The position numbers were made by a program, and so were the translations under genes. Below the pieces are notes generated by a model, which worked only from the letters and a program-made list of their open reading frames with translations, did no database searches and was not told the origin of the DNA. From NCBI GenBank assembly GCA_031002005.1, contig CM061921.1:179188935-179252934 (forward strand): DNA of 64,000 nucleotides, written 5' to 3'. Of this stretch, positions 23,050 through 33,604 are shown piece after piece (within the stretch, counting starts at the first letter, position 1; each line of letters begins with the position of its first letter). This DNA comes from Vandiemenella viatica (lineage: Eukaryota > Arthropoda > Insecta > Orthoptera > Morabidae).

Positions 23050-23460
23050 GATCCAAGAAGCTCCATTTTTTAAGGAAATACACACTTTAACTGTGATCAG
23101 TGCATTTCTTACTCTTGGGGCTACTTGTATGGATAACCTGCACCTTCTTGCCAGATCAAGCAAATATGAGCAACCAATAGTTACAGCTTATGGACCACCC
23201 ATGAAATTGATTTCTGCCTTGAAGGATCGATATCTCTTACTTCTGTACAGAACGTCCCCTCATTCAGATGTTGCACACTTCCAACTGTGTTTGTTCAGAC
23301 CTCAATCCCATCCATACAAACTCGTTTCTTGTCTCCATTGATGTCACTTTCCTGTATACAAGCATCCCTCATTCTCAACCCTCAGTGCCATTGACCATTT
23401 CCTAGAAATATATTCCCTCTTCCCCCACATACAGCCTCCCCGGTTAAAATTTTTTATTTG
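23050..23460 (+). pseudogene. Penelope-like element reverse-transcriptase fragment
   Basis: At about 23317-23365 one frame reads SFLVSIDVTFLYTSIP, the PLE form of the first catalytic Asp motif of RT (S-x-D-V-x-x-L-x-T-x-x-P). The frame stops shortly after and the preceding sequence is in other frames, so it is a decayed piece. No linked GIY-YIG domain follows until the separate fragment at 25290. Confidence 0.6.
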
Positions 23461-23650
23461 TATCTCTGGCTCACATCTTTATTATTATTTATTTTTCCCC
23501 ATATACAAGTAGCCCAGCACCTATTATCTAATCTGGGTCCTTATTTCCAATATTTTACATGCATATATACTTATTTTATCTTATATTTATATCTTATATG
23601 TTTAATATATTCACTTAATGAACAATGAATGCAAGATCATTTGATTACTT

Positions 23651-23760
23651 TACTATTACTACTACTACTACTACTACTACTACTGCTATTGCTACTAATA
23701 TTTCTATTACTACCAATACAACTATCACTACTAATACTGATATTACCACCACCAATTGTC
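23651..23760 (+). repeat. Imperfect (ACT)n trinucleotide microsatellite
   Basis: There are about 12 perfect ACT units, then degenerate units with GCT, ATT and ACC. The overlapping Thr-rich and Ser-rich frames are products of the repeat, not genes. Confidence 0.9.
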
Positions 23761-25285
23761 ACATCCACATTTTGATTCCACCTGCATTCATATTTTTTGG
23801 GGAGATTATGCTGGCCACAGAGTGAGGCTCTCAAGAGTTGACCTCCTAGAATACCTCAGCGGTCACTCAGAGGATGTCCTCTCTAGAACACATTGAAGTT
23901 CCTCTAACAATTGATGTATCTAGACTTGGCACCCTACTGATTTCATGTAGAACCATGACACTTCCCCAAGTATTTAGTTGAGTAACTTTTAATATGGAAG
24001 GTATGGATGCTTTGTATGTCTATTGCACTGGGGCCAAGGTAGTGTTGTATCAAACAGAATGCATCCATGGGTCATGACTAACTGCTTATATGTTTCTTCA
24101 GGATCAAACAGGATCTCAAAAATCTCGTGAACTAGAGTCAGGACATGAGATGGATCTGTTGGAAGATTTAGCGATCTCAGTTGTATTCTGTTAATTGCTG
24201 TCAGTTGTGGGAACATTATGTTTTCACCGCCTGGATAGAGGAGTCTTGTCAAATATTGAATGGCACGTGAAAGCATATTGTAGGAAGTTTTTGTGTCCTT
24301 TTTATCAGATGTTGTTTATAATGATGACTTTAAATATTATATATATATATATATATTTCAGTGTTGTTGTAAGTGCATCATCTTATATAATTACTTAATC
24401 CACCGATTTATTCTGCCTTTCTTCAAAGGATTTTACTATCATATTTTTAGAAATGATTGTACTTACTTTTTTCACATATAAGTATAAAAACCATAACATC
24501 CTGTATATATTGCTTAATCTGAACACTGCATACAGCTTTAAAATTTGGCACTTGTTTTGCTCCAAACATGTTATTTGATGAAGGGTGTTGTTTCATTTTT
24601 GAAACATATTCTGACTTTTTTCTCTGTTTCTAGTAGCAGTTAAGGCATTGTGCATTGACATCAGTGCCTTATCTCATTCAAACTAAAATATTACAAATAG
24701 CACATATTAATGAAATCTATCCAGAGATCTACACATTGATGAAACAATGGTTTTATCCCCTTTTTGGTAGCAATCTGAAAGCTGAATCAACAGTAATCTT
24801 GAGCAGCATATACACTTTGTCCAATTCTTGTTTGTGATGAAAAAGATTTATAGATTCAAACATCTTACTGTAAAAGGGCTGATAGGATATGATAATTTAC
24901 CAACTTCATTGCAGGTGATACATGTTGAAGTAGAGTGGAGCATGGCAAAATGAATGCTAGTTCAATTTTTGGCATTTCAGCATGGATGTTTACCTGTCCT
25001 ACCAATAAAATAACAACAGAAAGCAAGAAGGTTATAAGAAAATATAGATTCAATCATGAATAGGGAAATTAGATCTGTAACTTACAAAAACTGAAGGTAC
25101 AGAGCATTGATAACTTAAAACATTCTTGCACTTTCTCTCACTCACCAAAACATGTGATGAGTGGTCTTGCTTAAAGGCACAAATGTATAGCTTATTATTA
25201 CTCTTCGATAATACTATAACATTGACAGTGGGAATGCTAAAATTGATTCTTTTCTGGCGTACTGCTGATAAAAATTCCTTCCCGG
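23761..25285. other. Serpin 1 intron c-d, unrecognised part
   Basis: No supported gene. An (AT)n run lies at 24336-24356. Open frames near 24000-24270 and 24865-25050 lack family motifs. Confidence 0.5.
24336..24356 (+). repeat. (AT)n microsatellite
   Basis: About ten uninterrupted AT units. Confidence 0.9.
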
Positions 25286-25720
25286 ATGCTCTGTCGGATA
25301 AGTTCTTCTGCCACATGTTTCTTGGATTCTATAATTAGAGAATCACTCAAGATTAGATTGAGCACCAACAACATCGATGGAGATGGTGGTCTTTTCTTGA
25401 GTGAAGCATGGAAGCTTATCAGCAGTGCGATAGACACAGGTGCTGGAAGAGAGGCGATACAGGCCTCGTATGTGACCCAGATGATGCAGCGACCAGTTGG
25501 AGAGGAGCGGAAAGCAGCTTCCATAGCAGGTCTCATATGTGTCCACTGACTGCAGGGTATTTATACTACCAGAATTGCAAGGCGTACATGGTTGGGGACA
25601 TGTTGTTGCAGTAGCAACTTCGACCTTCAGTCCACATGATGAAGACAGCAGAGGAAGCTGTCGAAACGTCATGTATGGCAGAAGATCTTATCTGGCAGAA
25701 CACCTGGGAAGAATTTTTGT
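25286..25720 (+). mobile_element. Penelope-like element 3'-end fragment, second family
   Basis: The plus-strand frame gives TCFLDSIIRESLKIRL and then DGDGGLFLSEAWKLI, equivalent to HFWESVIKEAIEIRL...LSEAWKPAL in the palindromic PLE but clearly diverged. After the coding end comes a hammerhead-like core (25636-25666), in the same relative place as in the other PLE. The upstream GIY-YIG core is not recognisable. Confidence 0.75.
25636..25666 (+). ncRNA. Hammerhead-ribozyme-like core in the second PLE family
   Basis: The order is TGATGA, stem GACAGC/GCTGTC, loop AGAGGAA, then GAAA. The first C of the canonical CTGATGA is replaced (ATGATGA). Relative to 9888-9918 one stem pair changes from G-C to A-T on both sides, a compensatory exchange, while the loop starts AGAG in both. 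Stem I was not found. Confidence 0.5.
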
Positions 25721-25739
25721 AATGGTAATGCTGTTAAGC

Positions 25740-26111
25740 CTGTACTTCCTTAGTTTTATTATTACTCTCTCTAGATGAGGGAGCTGCCTAATACATTGTT
25801 TATATGTATTCCACTTATGTTTATCTTATTGCAGCCTTTCTAGCATTACAAACACAAATTTACTTCTTAAAGATAGTTTCTTATTTAAGGTTGATGGAGG
25901 AGGAGCAAATAAGAACATATCTCAAACTAGTAATAGATGTCTTGGACCCTTTTTCTATTTGTTGGAAATTCAAACATTAAAAACATATTCATCTATTACT
26001 GTCAGAAAGTATATGAAAAAAAAGGACTTTATATATTCGCTATACCCTTAATTAAAAAAAAAAAAAATATGAATGTGTGTGATATGTATTATAAACATAT
26101 TTCTTCAATAG
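25740..26111 (+). other. Serpin 1 intron c-d, last part
   Basis: AT-rich sequence ends in the acceptor TTTCTTCAATAG at 26111. Nothing else is seen. Confidence 0.6.
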
Positions 26112-26253
26112 CTTGGTCTGGCCGATTTGTTCAATGCATACTCAGATTTGAGTGGAATTTCAAAGAAGAAAGGCCCTCTTGAGGTACACGATATAATACA
26201 CAGAGCTGAAATTGAAGTGAATGAGCAAGGAAGTATTGCAGCTGCTACAACAG
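26112..26253 (+). CDS. Serpin 1, exon d (reactive-loop hinge)
   Basis: The exon starts LGLADLFNAYSDLSGIS, the usual L-G-x-x-D-x-F...A-D-x-S-G-I-S block. It continues HDIIHRAEIEVNEQG and the hinge S-I-A-A-A-T-T, then donor ACAG|GTGATT in phase 1. In inhibitory serpins the hinge has small residues at P12-P9, and here they are A, A, A, T. The small side chains support loop insertion and hence inhibitory activity. Confidence 0.93.
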
Positions 26254-26525
26254 GTGATTTTCTACATTTTGGTTGATATTTTTTAACTTGAAAACACATG
26301 TTCATATAATTTTTCTCTGATGGATAGTAGAAAATTAATTAGCAGTTATGACTATTTACTTTAAAATTTAACTTTTTTTCTATTCTATCAAGCTTAATGA
26401 AAATGATGAAATTTTTAACTGTACTGTGGGATATTTTTTTTAAGGTTTCAGTTATTAAATTTGTAATTAATGATGGCAAATTCAGATAATGAATTTTTAA
26501 TTTTGTGAACTTTTTTTACTTTCAG

Positions 26526-26668
26526 CAATAATTGTGAATACATTGAGTCTGTCTTCATATGAGGATGAGTTCAGGTTTATTGCAGATCATCCTTTCCTAT
26601 TCACAATTACTGACAAAGTGAATAAAATACCATTGTTTATGGGAAGAGTTAATGTACCAAGAGGCTAA
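26526..26668 (+). CDS. Serpin 1, last exon (reactive centre loop and C-terminus)
   Basis: After the acceptor TTTCAG, two bases complete the split codon. The loop follows, then FIADHPFLFTI and PLFMGRVNVPRG with TAA at 26666-26668. A-D-H-P-F is typical of arthropod serpins. Counting from the hinge glycine as P15, P1 would be the Leu of NTL, but the loop up to HPF is about five residues longer than in alpha-1-antitrypsin by my count. The true scissile bond is therefore uncertain. Candidates lie between that Leu and the following Tyr. Confidence 0.93.
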
Positions 26669-27210
26669 TTCAAAGAGAAGTACAAGACTTGTATTTCTGT
26701 TTCTTCACCAGTATTAGTGTTGAAACTCTATTTTCAGCACAGTTCAAATATCAGAACAGATTAAAGCTACATCAATATTCTTAATACAAAACAGTATGTA
26801 AGTGTGATGGCAAATTAATATTTGAACTTACTGAACAACGGTTATTTATTCAGCAACATCAAAATCATATTAACTATTGCATTGTCTAAAACATCCAAAC
26901 ACTTGTAAATACCCTGTCACTGTATTATAGACTCCACAAAATGGTAATGTTAAAGTAGCCTACTGTTGGATAGGATTTTCCATTTTTTCACTTCCATCGT
27001 ATTTACAGTGTTTTGATAATGGTTTAGTATATGCATGGAGTATCAGTTATATAATTTGTGATAGTCATTTACTTTTCTCATAAAGTAGTTTGTGTTAAAT
27101 TTTGGTTATCTGTTGTTTCTTTTTTCCTCTCAGTGTATTGTAAATTTTAATAGAGATGACATTAATGAAGTTGGAAATGTACCAAAAAATAAAATTAAGA
27201 ATTTAGATAC
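26669..27210 (+). other. Probable 3' UTR of serpin 1
   Basis: Non-coding, AT-rich sequence after the stop, with a canonical AATAAA at 27188-27193 that could direct polyadenylation about 520 nt downstream of the stop. The transcript end itself is inferred. Confidence 0.45.
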
Positions 27211-28170
27211 AAATTGTTCTTCCCCCATCTTTTAACTACCCAAGGTTCCCAGTCCATCCTTACAAGCCATATAGATACTATCATCCTTACTAATGAAAGG
27301 TTTTGGTTTTGTGACACAACATACTTTAGTATGGTAGGTGACCTAACATTGCTACTGGAAAATGTTTACATTTTGTCAGCATAAACATGCAAAATATCAC
27401 ATTTTCTTAATCGGGATAGAATTCTTCAATTGTGAAAACTTAGAGAATAGTTTCTCGGTGACAAATGTTGGATAAAAATAAAACTAAAGGGGACTGCTTG
27501 TGTGTGTGGAGTAAGGAGGAGGGTGGATTCTGTGCAGCCATGCCCCTTGCTGTGGCTAGTTTTGGCTTGCCTCTCTATCCTGAATATTACTATACTAAAA
27601 AGTACCCTTTTGTTCCTGAATAACAAATTTACTATTTGTTGGGTTGATGGTTTAAACTTTTAAAAATTTGTTGTATTCTTTTTAAAAATATTAAAATGCA
27701 CTTAATAACAATTTCGTTGGATTTTATAATATTGTGAATGCCTATTCAGGGTATCTATTAATAAAAATTATCTTGAACTACTGTACTAATATTGTGTGTA
27801 AACATCCTTAAAACTGAATGGAATCAGTGGAGGATATATGAGCAGTTACTTAAATATTGTAAGAGCATTATAAAATGAGATGAATGTGGAACAAAACAAA
27901 ACAATAAAGATATAAGAAAACACTGGTCCATTACATGATGTGTCAAACTATCCAACAAATTATACAAGTAATTTGGATGGATTATGGAAACTTTAGATTT
28001 TATTTCTTAGACTTCAAATAATGTCAAAATTATTCTGTAATAATACAATAATGTTTATCTTCAACATTTAAATACTGAGTAGTAATGGTTTTAGTGCATA
28101 TTCTCATGAATTTTGAGAATAACAAGTTTTTTTTCTTTACTTTATCCATAATAAATGGACTTAAGTGTTT
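27211..28170. other. AT-rich spacer, nothing recognised
   Basis: No gene or named repeat is visible. The open frame at 27426-27626 (-) has no motif. Confidence 0.5.
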
Positions 28171-28173
28171 CAA

Positions 28174-28287
28174 TTATATAAGCAAATAATTTACAATGTA
28201 AATAAACATCATTAAAGGTAACTGTGTTGCAGTTGAATAAACATCATTAAAGGTAACTGTGTTGCCGTTGATTATTTGCTTATATAA
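28174..28287. repeat. 17-bp inverted repeat enclosing a 35-bp tandem duplication
   Basis: TTATATAAGCAAATAAT (28174-28190) is perfectly inverted at 28271-28287. Between them, 28201-28235 is duplicated at 28236-28270 with one mismatch. The arms could pair into a hairpin. It may be a tiny MITE remnant, but no target duplication is evident. Confidence 0.75.
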
Positions 28288-29929
28288 CAAGTTTTTTGAT
28301 ATACTGAAAATGATAAATATATGCCTACTGAAACAAACTTATATTGGCTGTATTTCTATTCCAGTTTGTACACATCTGACAGTGAAATCTGTATTTTTCT
28401 ATTCACTTTCCATGTACATACATACCATACTGTAGCTTTGACCAAAAAGTACATTTAGCATGGTAGATAATAATACCATTCTGTCCATTGGTTTATAATA
28501 AATGCTATAAACATTTGTTAAATGTAAAAGGAATACATAAAATTAAGTGCGAATGAAGTTTACATGTAATTGTGAGATGCCAACACATTTGTCCATTGCA
28601 CATATGTTTCACACATCAGCATTCCCACACCTTAGTTTAACAATGTTTTTGTCAAAATAACAAACATATTATTCTATTATTTTCCATGTGGAGTAAATGT
28701 TGGATGGATGAGATATATAAATAGATTTTTGTCATGATAATAAAAAAAATATGCTCCATACTATAAAATCTCACATCAGGGAACCTGAGTGGGGTTTTGT
28801 ACTTTCCCTGCTAACAGTACCAACTGTGTATCCCGGTGTATGAGAAAGAAAAGGAAAGGCTGATCCACAAAAAAGCTTGAAGTCTCTCTCTTTGGTCTCT
28901 TTGTTCCTGGAAGAAAAAGTATTTTATTTAGCCAGTTGACTGAAAAATACATTGTGTATATAATAGTTTTATCCCTTCTCCTTATACTTTCAAATTTCAG
29001 ATAAAATTTTATCTTTATCTTGTTGGTGCCAGAGATAACATTTAAAGAAGACTAACTAGTAATTTTTACAGTTTTTAGTTAGTAGCTTCCCCCCCCCCCC
29101 CCCTTGGAATCCTACAATTAATCCTAATGCTTGAGACTGAGATTACAAAGGTCAGCAAATTTCCAGTGAAAAGGAACTTTCTTGCTTCCAACAGTGTCCA
29201 GACTTACTTACAACTGTATCCTATTACTAAAATGGAGTTTTGAGGTAAATCATTTGTTATGATACATCTTTGCAGTTTATATTTCTATAACTTAGGCCAT
29301 ATCCAATAGTATAGCTGTGAATACAATCTCAGATAACTGTTGGAAGAAATTGATTTAAAAACTGCTTTAAAACTACAATTTTTCATTAGTATGTCAGCAA
29401 AGCAGTAGGAAAAACATTTCCCCCTGAATTATAATTCATCAACTGATCATTACAATTTGTTAATAATAACTGTTTACTGAAAGAATATAGCTTTTGCAGG
29501 TATCTATTAAATTTTGTAACTGCGTGACAAAATCTTATTCTCAGAACTGCGAGTTAGATTGGATAATATTGTATTTTATTTCTAAAGTCAGTTTCTATGT
29601 TAATTTAGGCTAGAAAGTAGATTTTTACAGATTTTGAGATAGAATTTTGCATTGCATCAGTTTTAAGCATTCGCCTGGAATGATATTTCAAAAGTTTGTA
29701 TCTAAATTATTTATTTTCAGCCTAACTATTAAAGTTACGAAATTTTTTATAATAACTAAAGTTGATATTTATTACAAGATCTAGCAATTTGTAAAATTTC
29801 AGAGAGATAGGCATTATTTTTGCTGTCAAGGTCAAAGTTTTATGACAAATCCATGTTGACACGAGATTTGACATCTGATTAGCTCCAGAATCTAACCATG
29901 TGAATGCGGAAATGAACACTTTTCCACGG
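28288..29929. other. AT-rich spacer, nothing recognised
   Basis: No supported gene. It contains a poly(C) run at 29089-29103 only. Confidence 0.5.
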
Positions 29930-30596
29930 TTCGTGAGAGAGCAGGTAGACACCAAGAACTTTCCCTCGGTGGCCAGTCTACGAGAAGCAGTGAGCGTGAT
30001 ATGATGTAGACTCGTGCACTCACTCAGTCAGTCTCAGTTTGTCTGGAACCATGAACTTGACAACATGTAGCTTAGTAGGCCTGTAAGTTTCATATCAAGT
30101 ACTACTGTGCAAGTCTTATTTTGGCATAATGTAGGTTCGCGTATTTAAGTTTTATTATGATGTAACAGTGAAGGAGTATTACGCCATATAGGGCCTCGAT
30201 ATTGCTTAAATTCGGGCATTAACCAACCAGTTGAACAATGGAAGCATGTGACTCACTTTTATTCAATTTCTCCAACTAGAAAGTGGTACTGTGAACCATT
30301 AGGTATAGTTTGGATCGATTCAGTTAATCGAACTTGCAAACTTTCCTTCTGTGACTTTGTCTGCTTGCCTATTCAGTTATTGCCTTAGTAAGATTTCAAG
30401 AATATAGTGATTTCAACAACAATGGACTCTTAATCATCATTTATTTATTACCTTTCCTTAGCTTTTGGTTAAAATAAAGCTAAGTGGCAACCTGGTATTA
30501 TTATAAAGCAATAGCTGGTCATCCAAGGCTACACATGGCTAAAGCTATGACAAAGCTGTTTGCATCTAACCCTAGTGCACATCTTGTTCTTACACT
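29930..30596 (+). mobile_element. LTR-like dispersed repeat, copy B
   Basis: Homologous to 5440-6281 in the same orientation: ACGCCATATAGGGCCTCG, GTTAATCGAACTTGCAAAC, CAAGAATATAGTGATTT and GTGGCAACCTGG, ending TTGTTCTTACAC. It lacks the 188-bp insertion present in copy A. The two copies flank the whole recognised serpin 1 gene. Confidence 0.6.
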
Positions 30597-30744
30597 TTCT
30601 AAAAATTTTCATGCCAAGTTTATAATGAACAAAATTGTGTCTTGATAGGAGCAGAAGGTATTCAGAGCAGAGAAATTATTTTTGGTTAAGTAATCTATGT
30701 ATGTGATAAAAAGTATTTCATAACACTAAATTTTATGATTTAAA

Positions 30745-31265
30745 AATAAGATAGGATAGGGGAAAACAACCTGTCACTTACCACAGATGAAGGTAGGAGG
30801 GCGATATGAACAGGAGAAACACAAAAACAAACACAAACTACACAATATTTTGGTACGAAACTTTAGTAATGTGAGAGGCGAGACATATTGTGGGGTGAAA
30901 GATGTGATCACATCCCAACCTGCCACATGTATGAAACAGAGGTGGAACGCACAGGGTGATGCTGGAAGGGCCAGGGGGGTGAGGGGGGGGGGGGTAAAGA
31001 TGGAACAGTGTTAAATGTGGAACAAAATAATCTCTGAGATGACTGGTGAAGATATATTAATTATTTACCCCTATAACTGACCAAAATAAAATTACATTTC
31101 TTTTTTATTATTAATATTTCTTCACTAGTTGCTGCAGAGATGACTAAGGTTTCATACCAAAATATTTTGTAGTTTGTGTTGTTTGTTTTTGTGTTGCCCT
31201 CCTGCTTTCAACTGTGCTAAGTGAAGGGTTGTTTTTCCTATCCTATCTTATTTTTAGTTCCTAAT
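30745..31265. mobile_element. Inverted pair of the short element family (about 120-bp shared arms)
   Basis: The left part (30745-30935) is the reverse complement of the nested element at 5646-5833. The right part (31140-31265) is again inverted relative to the left: both start from the outside with AATAAGATAGGATAGG and share a CAGGAGGGCAA/ACACAAAAACAAACA-like stretch. This could be one TIR element of about 520 bp or two inverted insertions. A poly(G) tract (about 30981-30993) lies between. Confidence 0.6.
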
Positions 31266-32355
31266 GCCAGTTTCTTTGTCTCCATTATCCATATAAATTT
31301 TATGATTGTCATAGATACATAAGAAATGGAAGTGAATTGTAAATTAAGATAAAATTATGTAAGAGAAAAAAGGACCTGTTGCTATATCTTGCATGACTAT
31401 GTCTACACCCAAATTATTATTATTATTCTTGTCATCAGACTCTTGACTGGTTTGATGCAATTCTTTTTATCTTTCACTAACCTTCTCATATCAACATGCC
31501 CCTCACAACCTTTGTCCTCTGTTTTTCTTGATCATGTGTTCTTTGTCTTCCTCTCCAGTTTTTTTTGCTTGAACTATTCCCTCCACTAAGAAAGTAACTA
31601 ATCCTGCATGTCTTTTAATGGGACCCACCATCTTGTCCCGTCTTTCTGTGAAACTTTCGCGAACTTCTTTCCTCACCCACTATTTCCAAAACACGTTTAT
31701 TTCATACTTTATCTGTCCACTTAATTTTATTGTCATTCTATGCCACCATATTTCAAATGTTTCAATTTTCCCTCCTTCTGGCATTCTTAAAGCCCATACT
31801 TCTATGTCATTAAGTGCTGTACTCCATACTTAATGTTTTATTTAATAGTTCTAAGATGAAGATGAAGGTGTTTTGGCTAGTGTTTTTCTGCTTCTAATGT
31901 CATTTTTGCTTTTACCATCAGTATAATTTTACTTCCTATACAAGAGAATTTACTTCTCCTATTACATGTGATCTAGTTTCTATATTTAATCTACTGCTAT
32001 TACTATCATATTTGCTACAGTGCATTACTTTTTTCTTGATTTTGTTTATATTTAGTCCAAAATCTTCATCCAGTGTTTTGTTCATGCAATTAAGTAACCA
32101 CTCAATATCCTCAGTCTGTTCTGTAAACGGAACTATGTCATCAGCAAATTTTATCAAACCTATTGTTTCTAGTAATTATTTTACCACACAATTTTTCTTT
32201 TACGTCCTTTATTGTTACCTCTACATACAAGTTGAATATGTATAATTGGGAATAGATCATAATCTTATTTCACAACCTTTTGACCGGTGTAGGTCTCAAA
32301 TGGCTCTCTATTTCTATTATGGCCATCAGATTGTTATGTAGATTTTAATTAATTC

Positions 32356-32520
32356 TTCTTTGCTTGATCTATTCCCTCCACTAAGAAAGTAACTAATTCT
32401 GTGTGTCTTTTATTGTTACCCACCATCTTGTCCCATCCTTCTGCGACACTTCCACAAACTTCCTTCCTTGCCCACCATTTCCAAAACACATTTCTTCCAT
32501 ACTACATCTGTCCACAGATG
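32356..32520 (-). repeat. Internal duplication of the LINE 3' segment (matches about 31570-31735)
   Basis: On the plus strand both segments share CTATTCCCTCCACTAAGAAA, CACCATCTTGTCCC and CCATTTCCAAAACAC-like words. At 32356-32520 the segment sits between the first Asp block and the FADD block, where it does not belong, so it is a secondary duplication or a second nested fragment. Confidence 0.7.
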
Positions 32521-32778
32521 ATTTCTTTAAAATTTTAAACATCTTGTCCCATCTGATATCATCAAAAAGATTTTCTGAGTCAATAAATGCTATAAAATAT
32601 AACCTTATATTTCTTGCTCCATGCTTCCAGTATTAATCATAATATCAAAATTGCTTTTCTTGTATCTTGGATTTTAAGCCCAAACTTATCTTCACCCAAT
32701 ATCTCTTCTAGTATCCATTCTGTTCTTCTGTGTATTATCTTGTATATTTAAATAAAACTTCTCAGGCTTCTAGCCATG

Positions 32779-33202
32779 TCAAATTCACATCTGGCAATGT
32801 TTCAGAAGCTAGCAGTACTTCCACTGTCAAACCATTGCTCAACATAAACTGAAGTTTGATATATGGTATTATATACAGATGCCAGCAGAGAGGGGAGGGA
32901 GCACTGCTCACCTTGTGACATCACGTTTGAGACACGCTATGCCCTGATATGGAGTGATCACATGATTTGAAATATTTTTCACAAAATTCCAACAGCCAGC
33001 TTCATCACTAATAACTTGTAATAATTGCACCATATTATGGCATAGTGTATTCCGAACATGATGTCACTAGGTGAGTAGTGCCCAGCTAGATTCCCCTTCC
33101 TGTGTTATGGACTACCGTGCAGCAATTTCAGTTGATGTTGAGTAGTGGCTTGATAATAGAAGCAATGCTAGCTTCTGAAACATTGTCAGGCAATGCAAAT
33201 TG
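32779..33202. mobile_element. Foldback-type inverted repeat inserted in the LINE
   Basis: The outer arms share CAATGTTTCAGAAGCTAGCA (near 32796 and inverted near 33185) and further words inward (CTCACCT.GTGACATCA, ACTATGCC.T.ATATGG). The two halves are imperfect inverted copies of about 200 bp meeting near 32990. LINE coding similarity resumes on both sides, so it is an insertion. No transposase is encoded. Confidence 0.7.
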
Positions 33203-33604
33203 ATATTGCTAGAGGCCCTAGAAGCTTTATTTTATTGTTGTTGCCACAATAGCATACACAGTGATCTATCCGGTATATATATTTAAATCATTTAAGAGAC
33301 TTACTATGGGGTACTTTTCACAGCTTTTCTTGGGAGTGTGAAGATACTTTTTTCTCCTACCTTATTGATATCAGTTGGAATAATCATTGTATCACTACAT
33401 CTCCTAGAGATTTTAGAAGTTCTGCAGACATCTCATTTACTTTCGTCTGTCTTCTTTGAGTTAATATCTTTCAAAATACTGTCAAATTTTGTCCTTACAG
33501 CATCTCCTAAATCAATGCCAACATAGTCTTTTCTTTCCAGCACACTTTTGTTCAGCCCATCCCCATCATAGAGTTTCTCTATGTATTCCGTCCATTAGAA
33601 AGCC

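Larger units (their letters stand above)
10463..26668 (+). other. Serpin 1 gene, C-terminal five exons (gene span)
   Basis: Five exons with GT-AG borders join to 900 nt, an exact open frame of 299 codons plus stop. The order follows the serpin fold from the region before strand 3A through the reactive centre loop to the C-terminal HPFLF...LFMGRV strands. Serpins are usually 370-400 residues, so 80-100 N-terminal residues (helices A to C and the signal peptide, if any) lie upstream and were not recognised. Most arthropod serpins inhibit serine proteases, for example in clotting or melanization. The hinge here (E-Q-G-S-I-A-A-A-T-T) fits an inhibitor. Introns are 222, 7187, 7625 and 272 nt. The two long ones are filled with mobile elements. 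Confidence 0.9.
31400..33600 (-). pseudogene. Non-LTR retrotransposon (LINE) reverse-transcriptase region, rearranged and decayed
   Basis: Reading on the minus strand: a pre-RT part with WTEYIEKLYDGD-like and SAELLKSL words (33600-33290); GEDKFGLK (about 32700); IAFIDSENLFDDI (about 32560), the first catalytic Asp block; IFNLYVE; the FADDIV catalytic box (about 32150-32135); INKIKKKVM; and a C-terminal MVGPIKRHAG-like stretch (about 31600). A foldback-type element (32779-33202) interrupts it, and a piece of its own 3' part is duplicated into the RT domain at 32356-32520. Numerous stops are present. I do not assign a clade. Confidence 0.75.

Noticed and set aside
23625..23834. Thr-rich (+) and Ser-rich (-) frames
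   Set aside because: They are translations of the (ACT)n microsatellite.
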